From Hanleya hanleyi (lineage: Eukaryota; Mollusca; Polyplacophora; Lepidopleurida; Hanleyidae), in contig JAVTVY010039311.1 of assembly GCA_036873755.1 (NCBI GenBank), positions 110,657 through 174,656 of the forward strand: a DNA stretch of 64,000 nucleotides. Reading direction: 5' to 3'. This document shows, in pieces, positions 34,996-46,263 of this stretch. The stretch's first letter is position 1; every line of letters begins with the position of its first letter. A program made the translations under genes and the position numbers. A model generated the notes under the pieces. The model was not told where the DNA came from. It worked only from the letters and a program-made list of their open reading frames with translations, and ran no database searches.

Positions 34996-35579
34996 CGCTC
35001 TCAGCGTAGAGACTACTCAGCCAATACAAACATTCTTCTATCACTGTAATAACCTCATTATTTATTAACAAAATATCTAAAAAAAACTCTGTTCATTAAT
35101 AACCAACACTGGTTTCACTGCTAACGAGTTTATGTTATTGATTTTTGTTTCTGTCTCGCATGAATATAGTCCACGCGTATGGAACTGCCGTGATGCAATG
35201 GGTGCTAGTACTAACTATATAGGGGTTATAGCTAGGCACGCGATCATATGTCGACTGGTATAGCTTTGTCGCTGGACAAAAAAAATCAAAGGGCCGTGTT
35301 CCAAGTAATTGTTGTAGATATGCCTAAGGTACATGTTGTTATGACTGTCATTTCAGACTGGTTAGCGAATAAAACAACGAACAACGAACGGTTTGTCACT
35401 CACTAGCCCCCCCCCTCCACCATACTGTACTGTTTGGAAGGTCCCGTCCGTTTCAAATCGAGAATTGACCGATTGAAACATCAGCTTCGTCTGTAGGCTG
35501 TTTCAATCAGCTCCGGAGACCACACCGAATAATTATTCTTCTGAACTGTGCTAGTGCAATCGACTGCGGTCAGGGGTTT
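34996..35579. other. Unassigned intergenic or intronic sequence
   Basis: No recognisable gene. Contains a poly-C run at 35,407-35,414. If the exon at 57.4 kb is used, this is intron. Confidence 0.35.
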
Positions 35580-36130
35580 ATCGGACTGTTGTTATGAGGA
35601 TGACAAGATCCGAGCTCTCAAACTCTAAGATGGATGACAGTGGACAGCTTGGATTATGCAGGTAACTGAAAAGCAATCCCAACCGTCCACTCCCAGATGT
35701 CAAGGCATTCTCCACGTTTGAAGTCGATCGGTTCAATAGTTCTCGAGTTACTTGTCGGAAAAGAAATTTGTAAAGATCCAACTGCTGACAATGCAAGATG
35801 GCTAATGGCGGTCATCTTGGGTTACACAGATGAATGAAAGGCAATATCAACCGTCCTTTCACCGAATTCAAAGCACCTTCCAAGTTTGGAGTCGATTGGT
35901 CCTATAGTTCTCGAGTTATTGTTTGGACAAGAAATGTATAAATATCCAACGGCTGACAATGCACGATGATTGATGGCGGCCATCTTGGATTACATAGATA
36001 ATTAAAAAGTCCTCTCACCGATGTCAAGGCACTCTCTAAGTTTGAAGTAGATCGGTTTAATATTCTGAAGTTACTTGAGGGACAAGAAAATGTACATGCA
36101 ACGGAATGACGGAAGGACGGAATTACGGAC
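35580..36130. repeat. Tandem repeat of about 185 bp, three copies
   Basis: Units carry CAAGATGG-TGGCGG-CATCTTGG, CAACCGTCC-CTCACCGA, AAGTTTGAAGT-GATCGGTT and TAGTTCTCGAGTTA. The same unit is repeated at 38,590-39,470. Confidence 0.75.
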
Positions 36131-37044
36131 GCCCGGTGTTTCTAAGTCCCCCCACTTATGTGACGGGAGACAAAAACGAGAGCCATCAGAAGATGGTGTA
36201 TCCCTGCGACCCCAGTGTCTTCTGGGAGGAAGAACAGCTACATCTCTGTGTGTAGAAAATCAGTGATGTGTAATGTAATACTTGCACATCACATACACCA
36301 CATCACAGGAATGTGCTGATAATATCCACCAAGTATTATGTGAACCTTATCGAAAGTGTAAGAGGAGTTGCGTTGACAATATATCATTTAATCTACACAT
36401 TGGCATCCCTGTTGAAAGCGCAGTATCACGCCGAAACTTCGAACAGCGCATATCAGCTGTGTGACTTCCGTTACCATAGAGATCAGCTTTAGACGCAAAA
36501 CCAGGAGAAACACCTCAAATGAGAATATCCATTTCATTTGGATATATATCTTATCTCCTGATAAGGGAGAAAAACAAGGAAGACTATGTGAGCGGAAACA
36601 CATCCTACAGCATGTCGTGTGCCTCACAACGGATCACGTTTTACAGCTGAGAGCTGTAAAATCTTTACACCAATTAATGCGCGAGGTACTAGGAGTTCGA
36701 CAGCATAGGCCGAACGGTCGCGAATGCGGGAAGAGCAAGTGTGCCGATAATATGAGTTATATATGTGAGTTAAGTGTTGTAGAATGGTCGCTCCCATTTT
36801 GCGTTTTATGTATGGGAGAGAACTCCGACCATAGCCCGAAATTCTCTCAGAAATTATCCGCTGTCTGGCGAGAAGGGGCATTCGAAGCACAGACTAACCT
36901 CGGACCGCAAAGCTAATTGAGGGAACCGTTTATGTGATTGGCATTTTATGCTTGAAATTTTGCAGTTTTAATTTTTCCCTTTATTGCCACTGGTTGCAGA
37001 GATATTGCATTTTAAATTTGGTCTTGTTTGAGAAATTTGATGTT
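36131..37044. other. Sequence with a 151-codon open frame of doubtful meaning
   Basis: A plus-strand frame at 36,461-36,916 overlaps an 88-codon minus frame. Neither shows a motif, splice context or repeated composition I recognise, so I do not call a gene. Confidence 0.3.
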
Positions 37045-37150
37045 CAACGGAGCTTTGATGATTACAACACATATAAGGGAAGTGGGAAGAGGTGCCGACA
37101 TACTGACTGCGTCACATGACTTCACAGAATAGTCTTCTGGTTAACCTATT
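37045..37150 (-). repeat. Inverted copy of the 40,620-40,820 repeat
   Basis: Contains TTACAACACATATAAGGGAA, AGAGGTGCCGACATACTGAC and CATGACTTCACA, the reverse complement of the 3' part of that repeat. Confidence 0.75.
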
Positions 37151-38589
37151 CTCATGGAGAACATCAACTTCATTACATAGAGATATTTGAAGGTGAAATG
37201 AAAGGTTTTCGTATTTTCTTCATGCGCGAATAAATGGTGGAAATCTCAGCCCAACCACTTCATTAGGTTTTATTTGAAGTGTTTTGTCTCCTAGTAGGTT
37301 TATAAAAGTGAAAAGCTGTTACAGTGTCATGGTATTGTAGTCTATTATTAGACATTGTTGATGTTTCTGGAATCTACGGCTGACGCTAGCTTGTATTATG
37401 TGGGTCAGACACTTGGAGCTTTCTGGAAGGCTACTGTAAATTGTATCTAGGTCAGATGATACGGTACTAATGTGTATTCTAGAAGATTCTTGAATTGATA
37501 GAATGATCTGGAATGACTCATAGAGTATAAATAGCGCTCAGTCAGTCAGTCAGTCAGCAGGGTATTCAATATGGCTTTTTATGTGGGTGTTATACTGTGT
37601 TACCTTTGCCTGTAATTACGGACTGTTGGATTATGTACTCCTGTGTATTAACTTTTGGCTGCTGTGTAATCTACGCTATTGAACCGTTGGATATTGGACA
37701 CTTACTGGGATTGTGAACAACTGAGCAATGTTGGATTACCATTATACAGAAGTGTAATTTGACTTCGTCAACAGGGACTGTAAAATATACATCTTTCTGT
37801 TACGTTTTGCTGTTATTGTAAAATTGACGTCAAAACAGAAAGCCCGATTGATTTCGGGAATGGAGTTCTTCTTGTTTATCTGATCTTGTTTGACACTATA
37901 TTGTAACGTCACTCCAGACCGTCTGGTCGAAAGTCGATACTTGTAACGTTCAGTCTTTGGGCGGCTGGTCTGATGCGACGTCACAACCTAGGCAAATGAT
38001 GATGGTTTGCAAATCAAACCAACTGGGCTTGGAGTGCCAGTTTATTCAAAGGCTTCTGACCAACAAACTACTTCAAATAAAACCAGGCGTTGTGCAGAGA
38101 CCGATCTTTCGATCATTAATCAACCTGTATATCATACAAGAACAATCTAAAAACCTTTGCAGCTCCTCGTAAGCATAATAGCCAGCTACAACATTCATAT
38201 CAGAGACATCTCCATTATCACATTATTGATGAATGTACATGTAGTGGCTGATAAATGCCATTAGATTATTGTACAAGCTGGGTGGTGTTTATACCCTACT
38301 GATTTGTTTATCTCCGCAGGCGCAGGCTCAATATTCATCCATCCGTTTGAATCTCAGACAGCATACATGTATTTGTACTTAGCTTAGTCATGTAAAAAAC
38401 ATGCTATAACTCAGGGGATACTGAGGTCAGGTAATATAGATTTGTATTATTCATCTGTTACACTTTCATCAGTTTGTGTAATCTGACGTGGAAATCTATG
38501 GTTGATTTTTTTTTGGTTGACAATAACCCATATCACTGATTAAGAGTACGATTTTGAAAAAGAAAATTTGTTTGAAGAGCAATACATCC
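37151..38589. other. Unassigned, with CAGT microsatellite
   Basis: Holds a short (CAGT)n run at about 37,539-37,557. No gene recognised; two short open frames at 37.7-38.2 kb overlap on opposite strands and look like chance. Confidence 0.4.
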
Positions 38590-39470
38590 CACCAGTAGAT
38601 CGGTTCAAGAGCTATCCAGTTATTGTCCGGGCAAGATCCAACTGTTGAAATTACAAGCGCCTGGTCCGTCAGTCAATATTCAGCCGTTGTCTAGTAAAGA
38701 ATTTCCGCCTCCATGATCAAAATACCTAATGCATATACTAGCATAAGCACCAAATTAAAAGAATAAATCATAGTATACATAAGAATAGGCTTGCTTCCTG
38801 CAAGAGTGAACTCCAAGATGGATGGCAACCATATTGGATAACAAAGGTAACTGAAAAGCAATCCCAACCGTCCGCTCACCGATGTCAAGACAGTCTCCAA
38901 GTTTGTAGTCGAAGGTTCAATAGTTCTCAATTTATTGGTCAGACAAGAAATGTATAAAGATCCAACTGTTGACAATACAAGATGGCTGATGGAGGCTATC
39001 TTGATTATGCTGGTAACTAAAAAGCAATCCAAACTGTCCTCTCACCGATGTCAAGACACCATCAAAGTTTGAAGTCGGTCAGTTCAAACTGCTGACAACG
39101 TAAGATGTCTGATGGCGACCATCTTGGATTACATCGGTGAATGAAAAGAAATCCCAACCGTCCTCTCGCCGAACACTCTCCAAGTTTAATGTGGATTGTT
39201 CCAATAGTTTTCGAGTTATTGTTCGGAAAAGAAATGTATAAATATCCAACTGTTGACAATGGAAGATATCTGATGGAGACCATCTTGATTATACAGGTAA
39301 CTAAAATGCAATCCAAACCGTCCTCTCACTGATGTCAAGACACCCTGAAAGTTTGAAGTAGATAAGTTCAATATCTCTCAAGTTATTGATCGGACAAGAA
39401 ATGTGTAACGGAATCACGAGTGACGGATCGCCAGAATGACAGAATCACGGACGCCCAGCGTTTCTAAGGC
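38590..39470. repeat. Tandem repeat of about 185 bp, four to five copies
   Basis: Same unit as 35,580-36,130 (GACAATACAAGATGGCTGATG, AACCGTCC-CTCACCGATGTC, GACAAGAAATGTATAAA-ATCCAACTG). An inverted Penelope-like tail (about 38,660-38,760) is embedded near the left end. Confidence 0.75.
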
Positions 39471-39479
39471 GAATCGACA

Positions 39480-41760
39480 CAAAAACTTTCTCAAACGATA
39501 CCCTGGAAGAAGGTACCCACACACCAAATTTGGAAAGATTCCTCTGAGGTTTTTCAAAACTTATTGTCCTATAACTCAATTTTGACTTGGCCCCCAGATT
39601 GCACCATCTGTAGGTGGATTGGCAGGAAAAACAATCCCAAGTGAGAACTTGAATGAAAGTACCATATACCATTGATTTGGAAAGAATTCGCTGAGGTTTT
39701 CAAAACTTATTGCCCTAAAACTCAATTTTGACTTGGCCCCCAGATTGCACCATCTGTAGGCTGATTGACAGGAAACACTATCCCGTGAGAACTTGAATGA
39801 AAGTACCATAAAGGCCTACCATTTATTTGGAAAGAATCCGTTCAAAAGTTACTATCCGAAAAGGCAATTTCAACTTGGCCCAAAGGTTGCATGGCACAAT
39901 CATAACTTAGATCTTGAGGCAAGGTCCCCCGACATTGAAAATAGAGAATTGGATCTGTTCAGTTTTACAAAAGAAGGGAACTAAAGTGGCTAAACAGATC
40001 GGCATGAAAAACAATCCCAAGCGAGATCTTCAGGCAAGGTACCATATACCAAATTTGGTTTTTAATGCCCAGAAACGTAATTATGACTTGGCCCCCAGAT
40101 TGCACCTGCAATAGGTGGAAAAACATTCCCAAATCAGAACTTGAATGAAAGTACCATATACCATTGATTTGGAAAGAATCCGTTCACGTTTTCAAAAGTT
40201 TCTATCCGGAAACGCAATTTTAGCTTGGCCCACAGATGGCGCCAACTATAGGCGGCATGGCACGAAAAACAATTCCAACCGAGATCTTGAGGCAATGTCC
40301 CCAGACATTGAAACTAGAGAATTGAATCTGTTCAGTTTTAACAAAAAGGTAACTTGGCACACAGGTGGCGCCATCTATAAGCAGATCGGCATGAAAAACA
40401 ATCCCAAGCGAGATCTTCAGGCAAGGTACCCATATACCAAATTTGGGAAGAATCCATTGAAGTTTTTAAACGTTATTGTCCGGAAAAGCAATTTTGAATT
40501 GGCCCACAGGTGGCACCACCTATATGCAGATCAGCATGGAAAACAATGCCAAGCGGGATATTGAGTCAAGGTGCCCACATGCCAAATTTGGATAAAAAAT
40601 CGTACAGGTTTTCAAAAGTTGCTAGGGGCCGTGTGGTCATATCATCCAAGTTGCCACATGAACAGGTACAATAAAAGCGTACCTGAGATACAACACATAT
40701 CACGAATCGTTAGATTCTTGGTATGTGCTTGAGAATAGATTAACCAGAAGACTATTCTGTGAAGTCATGTGACGCAGTCAGTATGTCGGCACCTCTTCCC
40801 ACTTCCCTTATATGTGTTGTAATTGTCTGGAAACACTATTTAGCTTAGCCCGCAGGTGGTGCCACCTATACACGAATCAGCACGAAAAACAATCTCAAGG
40901 AAAATCATGAGGCAAGGGATCTGCTTACCAAATTGGGAACAAATCTGTTTGGTTTTCCAGGATTTATTGTCGGGAAACGAAATTTTAACTGTACCAATGT
41001 GGCGCCAGATAGAGGGATCGTCACAAAAAACAATCACATGGTCTTGTTATCTGTAGCTCCTGAAGATGGCACTTAGATATTCCTGAATTAGTGTATCTGT
41101 GCCAGTGGTTTCAAAATCTGCAAGGCCACGGTCTCGTGAAATTCATTTGTGGGAGAAATGCATATACATGTACATGTTCCAGGTCCTAAAATCACCATAC
41201 TGCACATCATTGAATTGCATGGCTGTAAACCAGGTACTGAATGTACTTTAAATGCAAATGGCTTCAGAGGTCATACATTGGGCCAATGGCCAGCCACTAT
41301 TGTGACCCTCAACAGGGAACTTTCCGAGTCATAGCCGCGAACCAATCACTGATGTATTATCTATATGCAAATGAGAATATGAAAATTGGTACCCGAACAG
41401 AGACAGTCATTTTACCATGGGTCCAATGGAAAATTTGCATATAAGAGAAATTGTAGAAAAAGTACAAGTATCTCGTTTCGGACAGAGCTGAAAAACAATA
41501 GGTGTCTTCCCCTGGACAGGAGCAATACGCAAAACGAATTTGGCGAGGACTGAAGAAGGCATTCGCAAGTTATACGATTGAAAGATATTGAACAAAAGGA
41601 AAATTTGCATATATGGAAAACTGCAGATAAACACCGAGTTCCCAGTTTTGGACAGAGCTGAAAACAATGGGTGTCTTCCCCTATGCACAACAGACTTGAA
41701 GTTGATTAACAAAGGCTTTTAAAAGTTATCTGACGGAAAAGTAAATTGAGAAGAAGAAGA
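39480..41760. repeat. Degenerate 150-190-bp tandem array, copy 2, with insertion
   Basis: About eight units carrying CAAATTTGG-AAGAATCC, TTTTCAAAA-TTATTGTCC, ACTTGGCCC-CAGGTGGC and AAAAACAATCCCAAG. After 41,340 the same downstream segment as in 8.9-9.5 kb follows (GCAAATGAGAATATGAAAAT, AAAATTTGCATATAAG). Positions 40,620-40,820 are a different repeat inserted in the array. Confidence 0.75.
40620..40822 (+). repeat. Insertion of the GCTAGGGGCCGTGTGG repeat
   Basis: About 200 bp from GCTAGGGGCCGTGTGGTCAT to ATATGTGTTGTAAT, splitting one array unit (AAGTT upstream, TGTCTGGAAAC downstream). Related to 30,551-30,800 and 37,045-37,150. Confidence 0.75.
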
Positions 41761-42420
41761 CGAAGTAGCAGAAGAAGAACAACAACAAGATCCCTAGGGA
41801 TGCCTAATTATGACATTATCAGACGATGGTGTACATCAAAACCATTGATCTCACAAACAGGCCCGGGTTCCCAATTCCACTACTGTGTATAATGCATCTT
41901 CACAAGCTGAAGTCGAACACTTTACGTACTTGCCCTGAATTACGCTCATTATCATCTCGTGCCATTGCATCCCTTACTCTCCTTGTTATAGTGAAGGATT
42001 TACTGAGACAAGCTGTTATATGAACGTAGTCAAGAATAAATGTAGTAAAAAATTTCTTTAGAATACGGTCATCACTGGTCATAGCTGTATACACATTTCG
42101 TGGTCCTAAAAAAGAAAACTCGTACAAATTGACTCTTCAAAATTCAAATTTGATTGGTTATTCGAATAAAAAGGTAAAGTTACCGTTTGAAAAATCGACC
42201 GCGACCGGTCCATACTTCATGTAAGGATCACGAGACTGCATACAATAGCCAGGTCTGCGGACAACAATGTGTCCAGACACAGGAATTTCCAGTGCTACAA
42301 AGGCTAGGACAATGCATCCTTACCTGAAGTATCGAATAAAAGAAATACAACCACAGCGTGCCATATATGGACGTCGCTGCCCGATGTCGTTCAATTCCTA
42401 TTTCGATTGACTATCTGCGT
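41761..42420. other. Unassigned sequence before the TTAA element
   Basis: Begins with an A-rich AGAAGAAGA run (about 41,749-41,789). No gene recognised. Confidence 0.4.
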
Positions 42421-42998
42421 TTAACCCTATCTGGCCTGGGCTTTTGGGACGTATCCTGGTCTTGGGGGAGCGCCGAAATGGCCTTCTAATTATTTTTCTT
42501 ACCTCATGAGCTAGGGAGCTGAAACTTACCACACTATACCCTTGGGTCAAGATCTACCAGAAAATGTGACAAAAAATCCAAGATGACCGCTTTGATGACG
42601 TCACAGTGACGTCATTTTCAAAAACGGCATTCTTTGGTCGATTTTTCGGTCGGATTTTCCGAATTTTTTATTTATGCAATTTCTCCGCAAAAACTGCATG
42701 ATAAATTAGTAAATATTAATGTTATGTGAAATAAAATAGCTTTGCCCACTTTTCTTCGAAGAAAAGCAGAAATTTGGAAGAAATATGAAAAAACATCACT
42801 TTTCTGGTACCCCACGTGGGCGCCATCTTGAACTCACCCATGATCCTCTGCTCGGGAGGTTATGCAAATAGGCTCAAAATGACCTCAATATGATAAACTA
42901 TAAAGTCAAGAGGTTTTAGCTCTTCATTTTTTGTCGTTCTGAAGATTGCGCAGAAAGTTTGGTACCCCCTACCCCCTTCCCCAGCCGGGTAGGGTTAA
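42421..42998 (+). mobile_element. Complete TTAA-flanked MITE (piggyBac-like ends)
   Basis: It opens TTAACCCTATC and closes GGTAGGGTTAA, so both ends carry TTAA and an inverted TTAACCCTA. The TTAA target and CCCTA start are those of piggyBac-group elements. The 578-bp body contains a TGACGTCACAGTGACGTCA palindrome and no frame. Diverged copies sit at 28.1, 31.8-33.3 and 34.7 kb. Confidence 0.8.
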
Positions 42999-43004
42999 CA
43001 CATT

Positions 43005-43821
43005 AGTAGTAGGGAAAGAGTATTACAGGTATTAGCCACCCAAAAATACACATAGCCACCGCGATCCACCATCACCCGCCGAGCGCTGTCATACGTCATT
43101 AACGATTTTTTATTCGTATAAATTATTGCGTCTGGATATTAATAAATTATACGCGTTATAATTTTACCTGAATATATATATTAAAGATCTACATATGGTA
43201 TTATAAATAAATCTTCCGAATTCATACGTTAATCGTTTAAATAGTCTATATTTTAGGTTTCATTCCGGTTTTACAAAAAGGTGTTATTTCGTATAGGTCC
43301 TATAGTACGGGTTCATAGCAATAAAGTCTCCGAATCTGTACGTTAAGGATTTAAAAACACGGTGTATATTAGGTTACACGAAAAGCGTTATTGTAACTGG
43401 TATATAGCGACATTTTGTGTTGGATAATACACCGTACATTTGGTACGGCAAATATCGATTATAATTTCGCTGTATAGGAAGCGGTCATGATACATAATTG
43501 TATTGATTTTAATACCTGTCAATGCGAAGGGCTGTGTGTTGTGGTAACAGGTGTGGTCGAATAACAGAAATCGCTCGGTCTGAATATAAACGTGTGTTTC
43601 AATTATAACTCGCAGAACGCGATTGCAATTAGCATATGATAATATTGGGGGTTCGAATAGTTATATGTACAGACCGATATCGCTTTAATTAGGGCAATTA
43701 TACAATCACCGTATAGCGGGGGGGGGTTGAAAGGGTATACCGTGAAACAAATCATTATTTGAGAATCGTTGGTCGAAATATATATATCTCTAATAGAATT
43801 CAACATATAGCTTACTTCGGA
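43005..43821. repeat. Terminal AT-rich end of arm A-left
   Basis: It has inverted counterparts at 47,690-48,508 and, with deletions, at 51,216-51,976 and 56,563-56,917. Conserved pieces include GAGCGCTGTCATACGTCATT, TTAAAGATCTACATATGGTA and CAATTAGCATATGATAATAT. It probably carries the promoter of the inward gene. Confidence 0.8.
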
Positions 43822-44113
43822 ATGGCGAATTTACTGAAAAATATCATCGAACCTAGAGAATCGTCCGTAAGTATTGTAATTTTATCGCGATCTACTCGCG
43901 GATAATACCGACTTTGTCGATATAACGATGTACATAGCGAACGGTGTTGTAAATGTTCGATTATAACTGATTTGAATACAAGGGCTACTCACTTTTAATA
44001 TTTCAACTCTATATTTTTTATAGGCTAACAACTCTACGTGGGTCGGATTCGTACGAGAAAATGCGGACATTTTTGACAGTTTCAAAACGAAAATACAAAC
44101 TGAACAATCCTAG
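43822..44113 (+). CDS. Inward two-exon gene, copy in arm A-left (truncated)
   Basis: Exon 1 (43,822-43,866) is ATG plus 14 codons, MANLLKNIIEPRESS, ending at TCGTCC|gtaagt. Exon 2 starts after tttttatag at 44,024 with ANNSTWVGFVRENADIF. Both junctions are phase 0. Here exon 2 runs into the deletion joint and stops after 30 codons at TAG (44,111-44,113), so the C-terminal half seen in element B is lost. Function unknown. Confidence 0.6.
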
Positions 44114-44211
44114 TACCCAAACACTAATTTCATTCCATTTCCATAACTCTGTGAAAGAGCTGAGGGTATAGCGATAACGAACGCAAGGATACGCCCTGGT
44201 GGCGGAATCAA

Positions 44212-44613
44212 CTAATCAACCGGTTTGATCGGTTGTTTTGTGTACTCGCGCGGTAAAAGTCTGTTTATTAGGAATTTACGCATCTCAGCGGCAGATTCTT
44301 CGGCTTCATCGTTTGATAAATCGTCTTCCTCACGCATCCTTTTCTTAGTCGCCATTACTTTCTGATGAATCGGGTGCTGCCGTAGTTTTCTCCATAACCT
44401 TAAATTACGGACGTAGATATTTCGGAACCTTGTCTGTATTCTAGGTAAAAGCTTGTCATATGCCATCTGATGCGCAATTGGTTCATCCACTCCGCCTTCT
44501 TCGTAAACTTCCGCAAGATCGTTTATATCGGATTCATGATCATCAATCGCTTCATCCGCGAAGTGATCCCACAAACACTCGTCATCCTCGACGTCATCAT
44601 TGTCGCTAGTAGT

Positions 44614-44646
<33 letters not shown>

Positions 44647-45055
44647 CGTAACTTCTCCGTCATCATCAGCGTCGTCGTCACTACCTTTACTATCATCGCC
44701 ATCATTATCATCATCATTATCTTCGTCATCGGCGTCAGTAGCATCGGTATCATTTTGATCACCATGGTAGCCAAAAGTTTGACCTGGAGTATATGTATTT
44801 TTACCATTACTACCGGAACTGGAAAAATTCTTTCCCCTGGACAATACTTCCGTCCGCATGGTGATACGACCTTCCGCATGGTAATACGACCGTCGTAGGC
44901 TCACTCACCGTCATCGTATAGGGTTGCTCTACTCTACTTGTTGGACCTATAGCAGGACTCGGTGGTATCTCTTGTCTATGCATTAGACGCATATGTCTGA
45001 GCATATTGTCACAACGAGAGAGTGTCTTCCGACAGAACGGACATGAACTCGACAT
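44212..45055 (-). pseudogene. Acidic C2H2 zinc-finger protein, copy A-left, frameshifted
   Basis: Starts at ATG 45,053-45,055. The N-terminus holds a complete finger (CPFCRK, then RHMRLMH: C-x2-C-x12-H-x4-H). A one-base difference near 44,830 relative to the two intact copies shifts the frame, so the N-terminal frame ends at 44,810 and the acidic and C-terminal parts lie in another frame (to 44,212). The central D/N-rich run and the C-terminal domain are otherwise conserved. Confidence 0.7.
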
Positions 45056-45110
45056 GGTTCCCGGTCAGAGGGCGGATACAGACTGGGGCTAATGCTGTAC
45101 AAACGACCTT

Positions 45111-45575
45111 ATATGATCACTCACTCACTCACTCACTCACTCACTGTCCCCAAAAGTTCATGAAAAGTTCTTAAAAGTTCCCAAAGTTCATGAAAAGTTC
45201 TTAAAAGTCCAGGAAAGTCCAAGAAAAGTCCCTCACTCACTCACTCACTCACTCACTCACTCACTGTCCCCAAAAGTCCATGAAAAGTTCTTAAAAGTTC
45301 CCAAAGTTCATGAAAAGTTCTTAAAAGTCCAAGAAAAGTCCCTCACTCACTCACTCACTCACTCACTCACTCACTGTCCCCAAAAGTTCATGAAAAGTTC
45401 TTAAAAGTTCTTAAAAGTCCAGGAAAGTCCAAGAAAAGTCCCTCACTCACTCACTCACTGACTGTTCCCCAAAAGTTCATGAAAAATTCTTCAAAGTTCC
45501 CAAAGTTCATGAAAAATTCTTAAAAGTTCAGGAAAGTCCAAGAAAAGTCCCTCACTCACTCATCACTCACTCACA
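45111..45575. repeat. Minisatellite of arm A-left
   Basis: (TCAC)n blocks alternate with AAAAGTTCATGAAAAGTTCT and AAGTCCAAGAAAAGTCCC words, in four units of roughly 110-130 bp. Reverse complement of the block in the right arm. Confidence 0.9.
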
Positions 45576-45745
45576 CTCTGACTGACCCTCGCATATATTG
45601 ACACCTGCGGTCTCATTGACACCAGGGGCGCCATCAGGTCAATACGACAGATGAGGTCACAAGTAGGTCAACAGCGCCCCTGGTGTCAATGAGACCGCAG
45701 ATGCGCTAATGCGCAACCGATATATGCGAGGGTCAGTCAGAGTGC
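45576..45745. repeat. Centre of palindrome A
   Basis: Inverted arms of about 50 bp (GACCCTCGCATATAT, TGCGGTCTCATTGACACCAG, GGGGCGC) flank about 40 bp of unique sequence with TCAATACGACAGATGAGGTC. The right inner arm has extra bases (ATGCGCTAATGCGCAACC), so the hairpin is imperfect. Confidence 0.85.
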
Positions 45746-46200
45746 GAGTGAGTGCGTGAGTGAGTGAGTGAGGGACTTTTCTTGGACTTTCCTGAACTTT
45801 TAAGAATTTTTCATGAACTTTGGGAACTTTGAAGAACTTTTCATGAACATTTGGGGAACAGTCAGTGAGTGAGTGAGTGAGGGACTTTTCTTGGACTTTC
45901 CTGGACTTTTAAGAACTTTTAAGAACTTTTCATGAACTTTTGGGGACAGTGAGTGAGTGAGTGAGTGAGTGAGTGAGTGAGGGACTTTTCTTGGACTTTT
46001 AAGAACTTTTCATGAACTTTGGGAACTTTTAAGAACTTTTCATGGACTTTTGGGGACAGTGGGTGAGTGAGTGAGTGAGTGAGGGACTTTTCTTGGACTT
46101 TCCTGGACTTTTAAGAACTTTTCATGAACTTTGGGAACTTTTAAGAACTTTTCATGAACTTTTGGGGACAGTGAGTGAGTGAGTGAGTGAGTGAGTGATT
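45746..46200. repeat. Minisatellite of arm A-right
   Basis: (GTGA)n blocks alternate with GGGACTTTTCTTGGACTTTC and AAGAACTTTTCATGAACTTT. The small palindrome TTCATGAA recurs many times. Confidence 0.9.
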
Positions 46201-46263
46201 GATCATATAAGGTCGTTTGTACAGCATTAGCCCCAGTCTGTATCCACCCTCTGACCGGGAACC

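Noticed and set aside
36461..36916. 151-codon plus-strand frame
   Set aside because: No motif, no homology I recognise, an overlapping antisense frame of similar quality, and surroundings of repeats only.
44470..44898. Long frames rich in Ile/Val or Met opposite the acidic genes (also at 46,435-46,845 and 54,078-54,479)
   Set aside because: They are antisense or shifted readings of GAT/GAC-rich codons in the acidic run of the zinc-finger gene.
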